Assembly: GCA_900543755.1 (NCBI GenBank)
Contig: UQSP01000039.1
Coordinates: forward strand, 1-19,605
Length of the DNA stretch: 19,605 nt
Reading direction: 5' to 3'
From: an uncultured Eubacteriales bacterium
GTDB lineage: Bacteria; Bacillota; Clostridia; Christensenellales; Pumilibacteraceae
In this document: piece by piece, positions 15,509-19,605 of the stretch
Layout: the number at the start of each line of letters is the position of its first letter
Position numbering within the stretch: position 1 is the first letter of the stretch
The notes under the pieces: generated by a model
The model's database searches: none
What the model saw: the letters and a program-made list of their open reading frames with translations, nothing else
What the model was told of the DNA's origin: nothing
Made by a program: the position numbers and the translations under genes

Positions 15509-15599
15509 GGACGGCAAATAAGGCTTAAGTTTATTACTTAATTAATGCATATAATTTGCTGCACAATAAATTTTTTTGTAGACCTGCTTTAAAATTTGC

Positions 15600-15629
15600 A
15601 AAAAAATCCGCACGGTAAAGAGAACCGTG
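15600..15629 (-). terminator. Terminator of the ABC exporter operon
   Basis: On the minus strand CACGGT-TCTCTTT-ACCGTG forms a 6-bp stem, followed after CGGA by seven T residues (15600-15606). It lies about 195 bases past the ABC stop codon. The four-base gap before the T tract makes it imperfect. Confidence 0.6.
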
Positions 15630-15674
15630 AAATGCACCCCAAAAGTTAGACAAAACTTTAGGAGGTGCATTTCA
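15628..15674 (+). mobile_element. Probable orphan left end of an IS3-family (IS150-group) insertion sequence
   Basis: A 47-base hairpin with perfect 11-base outer arms TGAAATGCACC/GGTGCATTTCA, an inner AAAGTT/AACTTT stem and an AGACAA loop. The left arm continues as TGCACCCCAAAAGTTAGACA, which fits my memory of IS3-family ends of the IS150 group in clostridia (TGnACCCC...AAGTTnGACA). The right arm includes AGGAGGTGCATTTC, which in such elements is the transposase ribosome binding site. No transposase follows, so this would be a leftover end. A bidirectional terminator or MITE-like hairpin is the alternative. Confidence 0.45.
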
Positions 15675-15823
15675 AAGATAGGTTTTTTTATTAAATAATA
15701 TTTTTTGGCGGCAAAAAACTATTAAATTTTTTACAAGAACGTCGACGCGAAATCGCGACATAAATTTTCATGTTAAAAAAGGTAAGTTTTATGTCTAATC
15801 AAAACATACGAAAACAAAGCCGT

Positions 15824-17581
15824 TTACTTATACCACTTGCTTTGCATTTCGTACATTCTGCAATATTTGCCGCCCTTTTCCATAAGCTCGTCATGTGAAC
15901 CGCGCTCTACTATCCTGCCGCCGTCCAGAAACAGAATTTCGTCGGCAAACCTGCAAAGCGAAAGACGATGCGTTACTATTACCGCGCTTTTATCCTGCAT
16001 TGCTTTTACAAACCCTGCAAGCAGCTTATGCTCGTTTTCGGAATCTATTGCGCTTGTAGGTTCATCCAAAAGTATTATTTCGTATCTTTTAAATAACGCT
16101 CGTAAAAACGCCAGCTGCTGCCACTGTCCCTCAGACAGTTCGGCTCCGTCATATTCTCTGCCAAGCGTTAAGTCAAGCGTAAGTCCGTCTTCGGACAGCG
16201 CGCTTGAAGAAAGCAAATCCTGCATTTTCTCTTTATCTTCTCTTAAATGGGGTGCGGATAAAAAAATATTTTCCTTTACGTCGCCTTTATATTTTATGTA
16301 ATTCTGATTCATCAACGTAAACAAGCCGCGAAAGTCCACCGCGATTTGAGGGTCAACTTTAATGCCGTTAATCAGAATTTCGCCTTTTGAAGGCATATAA
16401 ACCCCTGAAATAAGTTTAACGAGCGTCGTTTTGCCGCTTCCGTTTTCGCCTACTATGGCGATGTGTTTACCTTTATAAAGCGAAAAACTGACGTTTTTGA
16501 GTACCTCCTTCCCTTCAGGGTAGGCAAAACAGACGTTTTTTACCTCTAATTTTTCAAACCTCAGTTGATTAAGAGACTTTTCATTTTCAGCCTTAATATC
16601 CAAAAACCAATAATATTCGAAAATGCACGACGAGGTTTCACGAAGATATCCCGCTTCCGCAGACATATTGAATACCGAATTCTGTATTGACAAAAAAGCG
16701 GATACGCTTGCCGAAAATCCCGAAACCGCCAGTGTTCCCGCTCCCGCCATATAAGCGGCAAGTCCCAGTCCCGCCGCATACCCTGCAGCCGCAAATACAG
16801 TCGCCGCCAGAAGGAGTAAAGAGTGAAAATGAGCGAACTTATACATTTTCGTCGTCATTTCAAGATCGGTTTTTTTGCAATTGGATAAAAAGTAACCGCC
16901 TGCGCCGTAAGTCAATATTTCCTTTGCGGTGGAACCCGTTCGGAACAACGACCAAAAATAGGCTCGGTTACGCTCCAGATTTTCCGTTTCAAGCTGCATT
17001 TTGAAATATTTCTTTCCTTCAACCAGACGGACCAGCAGCGACGGCAACGCGCTTAATATGCCGATTACCGCCAGCCAAGGAGTAAAAGCTACCAAAGTTA
17101 TTATCAAAGAAACAAGCGATATAAAATTTATTATCTGAAAACGAAGGCTGAAGAAAAAATCCACAAGCTTATATTCGTTAAGCCATTTTCTTAAACGGAA
17201 AATACGGTCCAGTTTATCGGTTTTTTCAAATTCGATAAGTTCTATCGCCTTGATTTTTTTCAAGAATAAAGCGTTCATGCGGTTTTGCGCCCTTTCAATT
17301 AAAAGCGCGTGCAAAGGGTCGGTTAAATAAAAGAGTCCCTGATTAAGCGCAAGCATTATCATGAGCCCGGCAACTCCCGTTGCAAAACCCACACCCGTAC
17401 CGGCGTTTATACGCTGGGTTATAAGTCCCGTGAACAGCGACACTGCTGCGGGAACAAGGGCGATTGCGAGATTTAACACCAGCGTCAAAATCGCAGTAAA
17501 TGGCGCGGCGCTCATAAAATCGCGGAGGAATCTAAAGATTGTCCCTATACCATTCCGCTTGCTTTTCGAACAGCCGGGCAT
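15824..17581 (-). CDS. ABC exporter half-transporter (permease plus ATPase), second of a pair
   Basis: 585-residue fusion of a six-helix type I exporter membrane domain (about 25-320) and a nucleotide-binding domain (about 345-585). Walker A is GENGSGKT (378-385), the signature is LSEGQWQQ (482-489, second Gly replaced by Glu), Walker B ends in LLDEP with the catalytic Glu at 507, and the switch His is 538 (VTHRL). The WQ after the signature recalls lantibiotic- and peptide-type exporters, but no precursor peptide or modification gene is here. The start at 17581 lies 50 bases inside the preceding half-transporter, with AAGGAGGG a few bases upstream, so the pair is translationally coupled and probably forms a heterodimer. 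The transported compound is unknown; drug/lipid efflux and peptide export are both possible. Confidence 0.93.
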   Translation of the reverse strand: MPGCSKSKRNGIGTIFRFLRDFMSAAPFTAILTLVLNLAIALVPAAVSLFTGLITQRINAGTGVGFATGVAGLMIMLALNQGLFYLTDPLHALLIERAQNRMNALFLKKIKAIELIEFEKTDKLDRIFRLRKWLNEYKLVDFFFSLRFQIINFISLVSLIITLVAFTPWLAVIGILSALPSLLVRLVEGKKYFKMQLETENLERNRAYFWSLFRTGSTAKEILTYGAGGYFLSNCKKTDLEMTTKMYKFAHFHSLLLLAATVFAAAGYAAGLGLAAYMAGAGTLAVSGFSASVSAFLSIQNSVFNMSAEAGYLRETSSCIFEYYWFLDIKAENEKSLNQLRFEKLEVKNVCFAYPEGKEVLKNVSFSLYKGKHIAIVGENGSGKTTLVKLISGVYMPSKGEILINGIKVDPQIAVDFRGLFTLMNQNYIKYKGDVKENIFLSAPHLREDKEKMQDLLSSSALSEDGLTLDLTLGREYDGAELSEGQWQQLAFLRALFKRYEIILLDEPTSAIDSENEHKLLAGFVKAMQDKSAVIVTHRLSLCRFADEILFLDGGRIVERGSHDELMEKGGKYCRMYEMQSKWYK

Positions 17582-19313
17582 AATATCCCTCCTTTTTTAT
17601 AAGTAAGTCGTGCTTCCCGCTTTCCGCTACTTTACCGTCGACAAGCACCAGGACGTTGTCTGCAATGCGCGAAAGCGCCATACGGTGCGAGATGAAAAGC
17701 GCGGTTTTTTTCTGTACAAGCCTTTCAAAAGCGGAATATATTTCATTTTCCGCCCGCGCGTCAAGGCTTGCAGTAGGCTCGTCCAGAATCATCATCGAAG
17801 GCGAACGGTACAAAAGCCGTAAAATTGCAAGCTTTTGCCACTCTCCGCCGGAAAGATCTTTGCCGCCTTGAAGTCTTTTGCCGATAAATGCCTTTTCGCT
17901 TCCCGCCGCCGCAACAGTACTTTTATAAAACGACGTTTCCTTTACGCTTGTCAAATCGGGATTTAAGCACAGCGCGATATTTTCGTCGAAAGGCAGTTCA
18001 TACCTGGCAAAGTCCTGAAACACCGCCCCTACCGTTTTATAATAATCTTCTTCCCGATATTCCCAAATGTCTTTACCGTTTAACAGTATCCTCCCCGAAG
18101 TAGGACGGTAAAGTCTTAACAATAGTTTTACGGACGTGCTTTTGCCTGAACCGTTTTCGCCCACAAGCGAAGTGCTTGTCCCTGCCGACAGACGGAAACT
18201 TAGTCCTTTTAATATAAATTTGTCCGTACCGGGATAACGAAACCATACGTTATCGAACTCCACTTCGGGCACGGAAGAGATTAAAGACAAACCGTTTCCT
18301 TTACGTTCGGGGAAATTCATCAGTCTGTACACATAGCCCGCGGAAACATAAGACTGGTAGCTTTTTTTGAATCTAGATGCAATCGCCCATGCGGTGTTAA
18401 GCGTAACGGGAAACGACATAACCACCGTAACCGCTACTCCTGCAGTCATTTCACCTTTTGACATCATGGAAACAAAAAGTAAAGTCATCCCCGCAACCCA
18501 CAACGCAAGCAGAACCAAACTTACTGCATTATATCTCATTCCGCGCAACGACCCGGCTAAAATTCGCTTGGACTCCTTTTCAGAAAGTGTTTTATACTTT
18601 TCTTCCAGATAATCCGCACCACCCGCTTTAAGCTCGAATACTGAATTTTTATCGCAAAACATATTGAAAATATCTGTTTTACGGCGCGAATCGGGCGTGC
18701 GCTCCCACTGTGCTTTTATTACTTCGCGGTTACCCAAAACGTCAAAAACGATTACGGCGCAGACAAGAACTCCGAAAATAAGCGCCATCCAAACCGACAC
18801 GGTAAGAAAATAGGCGATAACGGAAATATTGGAAAATACCGCCCCCATCCCGTTTACGGCTGAAAAAAATGCGTCCACGGGTAGTATTATGGGATTATCT
18901 GTCGCCAAGTGCATCACGTTGCGCATTTCTTCGTCTTCGTAACAGTAAAAATCCAGCCGCGAATATTTTTCCATTATCCGCGGAGCAAACTTTTTATTAA
19001 GCATGTAACACATTCGATTGCGGAACAGCCGATTTACAGCCCAATCCGATTTTAACGCCACGCATACCGCGAGAATTGCTATAAGCCTTACCATAATCTG
19101 CGTCGAGCCCGTTCCTGCAGCCGCTGCCGACACCTCTTCAACCAGATTTTCAAGCGCATACAGCATAACGAACGACGCCGCCACCGCTGAAAGCGTCCAT
19201 AAAACGTAAAAAGGAGCAGAAACAGGACAGCATGAAAAAACCGTTTTCAGAATCTTTCCCCAAGTCCCTTTGGGCGCCTTTACGGTTTTGCTCTTTTCTC
19301 CCTTTTTAGTCAT
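17532..19313 (-). CDS. ABC exporter half-transporter (permease plus ATPase), first of a pair
   Basis: 593-residue fusion of a membrane domain (helices between about 30 and 315) and an ATPase domain (about 350-593). Walker A is GENGSGKS (385-392), the signature is LSGGEWQK (487-494; Glu where Gln is usual), Walker B ends in ILDEP with Glu 512, and the switch His is 543 (ISHRM). A basic, soluble N-terminus (MTKKGEKSKTVKAPKG) precedes the first helix. The start has GGAGGG nine bases upstream. It is the first gene of a two-gene operon behind an exact TTGACA-17-TATAAT promoter, and its last 50 bases overlap the second half-transporter. In a heterodimer each ATP site would combine this Walker A with the partner's LSEGQ and vice versa; both subunits keep the catalytic Glu, so both sites could be active. 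Confidence 0.93.
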   Translation of the reverse strand: MTKKGEKSKTVKAPKGTWGKILKTVFSCCPVSAPFYVLWTLSAVAASFVMLYALENLVEEVSAAAAGTGSTQIMVRLIAILAVCVALKSDWAVNRLFRNRMCYMLNKKFAPRIMEKYSRLDFYCYEDEEMRNVMHLATDNPIILPVDAFFSAVNGMGAVFSNISVIAYFLTVSVWMALIFGVLVCAVIVFDVLGNREVIKAQWERTPDSRRKTDIFNMFCDKNSVFELKAGGADYLEEKYKTLSEKESKRILAGSLRGMRYNAVSLVLLALWVAGMTLLFVSMMSKGEMTAGVAVTVVMSFPVTLNTAWAIASRFKKSYQSYVSAGYVYRLMNFPERKGNGLSLISSVPEVEFDNVWFRYPGTDKFILKGLSFRLSAGTSTSLVGENGSGKSTSVKLLLRLYRPTSGRILLNGKDIWEYREEDYYKTVGAVFQDFARYELPFDENIALCLNPDLTSVKETSFYKSTVAAAGSEKAFIGKRLQGGKDLSGGEWQKLAILRLLYRSPSMMILDEPTASLDARAENEIYSAFERLVQKKTALFISHRMALSRIADNVLVLVDGKVAESGKHDLLIKKEGYYARLFEKQAEWYRDNL

Positions 19314-19419
19314 TGATATTTTCCCTCCAACTTAAAATGCAACTTTTCAGACAACAAATTAAAAATGCCCGAATTACCTTCGAATCAGTTTTTGTTTATT
19401 AATTTAACGTGTTGAGTAT

Positions 19420-19448
19420 ATTATAAACAACAGGTATTTTTTTGTCAA
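19420..19448 (-). promoter_or_regulatory. Exact-consensus sigma-A promoter of the ABC exporter operon
   Basis: On the minus strand -35 TTGACA (19443-19448), 17-base spacer and -10 TATAAT (19420-19425), a perfect match to the vegetative consensus at optimal spacing. The leader is about 100 bases. Nothing else recognisable lies in 19449-19559, which is AT-rich and gene-free. Confidence 0.88.
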
Positions 19449-19559
19449 TACTGTTTATATCGGTTTTTAAAAGCGCAATCAGATGCTAGTAGTTTGTTAA
19501 TGCATTTTTACAAGAATTAAAATATACAATCAATCGTTTTTAATTACAGAATATTATGT

Positions 19560-19605
19560 CTGTCTCTTATACACATCTCCGAGCCCACGAGACATGCGCA
19601 GATCT
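19560..19605. other. Illumina Nextera adapter tail (artefact), right end
   Basis: Exact reverse complement of bases 1-46: the Tn5 mosaic end CTGTCTCTTATACACATCT, the Nextera read-2 adapter, the index ATGCGCAG and the first bases of the P7 primer. Natural sequence ends at 19559. Confidence 0.97.

Larger units (their letters stand above)
15509..15823. other. Gene-free region between the ZIP gene and the ABC operon
   Basis: 315 bases without a supportable gene. It contains the ABC operon terminator (15600-15629), an IS3-like terminal hairpin (15628-15674) and a short hairpin CGCGA-AA-TCGCG (15746-15757). The rest is AT-rich spacer. A 34-codon plus-strand frame starting at 15791 overlaps the end of the ABC gene and has no support. 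Confidence 0.7.

Noticed and set aside
15746..15757. CGCGA-AA-TCGCG hairpin as terminator of the ABC operon
   Set aside because: The loop is only two bases and no T tract follows; the hairpin at 15600-15629 is a better candidate.
15791..15895. 34-codon plus-strand frame after the IS-like hairpin, as a remnant transposase
   Set aside because: It has no IS3 OrfA-like sequence and half of it overlaps the end of the ABC gene in antisense.
1..19605. Linear plasmid, phage or composite transposon suggested by terminal inverted repeats
   Set aside because: The repeats are exact Nextera/Tn5 mosaic-end adapter sequence with an index, and there are no replication, integrase or transposase genes.
1..19605. 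CRISPR array, tRNA, rRNA or riboswitch
   Set aside because: No regularly spaced repeats, cloverleaf-like segments or known riboswitch cores were seen in any intergenic stretch.

Overview
This window is a 19.6-kb piece of bacterial DNA carrying identical 46-base Illumina Nextera adapter tails in inverted orientation at both ends (1-46 and 19560-19605). It therefore looks like one tagmented molecule rather than a natural replicon. Every convincing gene lies on the minus strand. The gene content suggests an anaerobic, fermentative Gram-positive of the Clostridia type, probably from a gut: a glycyl radical enzyme with its activase, a BdhA/YqhD-type iron alcohol dehydrogenase, a DUF3737 beta-helix protein, an InlB/Listeria-Bacteroides-repeat surface protein, strong AGGAGG ribosome binding sites and TTGACA/TATAAT promoters. 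No rRNA or marker gene is present, so the taxonomy is inference.

In transcription order, from high to low coordinates, the layout is as follows. (1) 19313-15824: two half-size ABC exporters whose genes overlap by 50 bases, behind an exact-consensus sigma-A promoter and followed by a hairpin terminator. (2) 15823-15509: a gene-free stretch with the terminator and what looks like an orphan left end of an IS3-family element. (3) 15394-14606: a ZIP-family metal transporter with its own promoter and an operator-like dyad. (4) 14457-9267: the most interesting block, a tightly packed operon encoding a pyruvate formate-lyase-family glycyl radical enzyme, an aldo/keto reductase (TTG start overlapping the previous stop), a radical-SAM activase with two extra 4Fe-4S clusters and a cytoplasmic GH5-like beta-glycosidase. 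(5) 9105-6576: a secreted leucine-rich-repeat surface protein split by a frameshift in a T8 tract. (6) 6444-5597: a DUF3737 protein split by a frameshift in an A/T run. (7) 5422-3098: an operon of hexapeptide O-acetyltransferase, flavodoxin-fold reductase and iron alcohol dehydrogenase. (8) 2798-1290: a membrane GT2 glycosyltransferase with its own promoter and terminator. (9) 1037-47: an M18 aminopeptidase truncated by the end of the molecule.

The best candidate for undescribed biology is block 4. The glycyl radical enzyme has the C-terminal radical loop, but its active-site loop reads G-C-N-W where the well-known dehydratases read G-C-V-E. Its activase nevertheless carries the ferredoxin-like insert typical of dehydratase activases. 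A translationally coupled aldo/keto reductase and a glycosidase follow. Together they suggest, as inference only, a pathway that releases a monomer from a beta-glycoside, converts it by radical chemistry and reduces or oxidises a carbonyl intermediate. Both frameshifts fall in A/T homopolymer runs and may be read errors.
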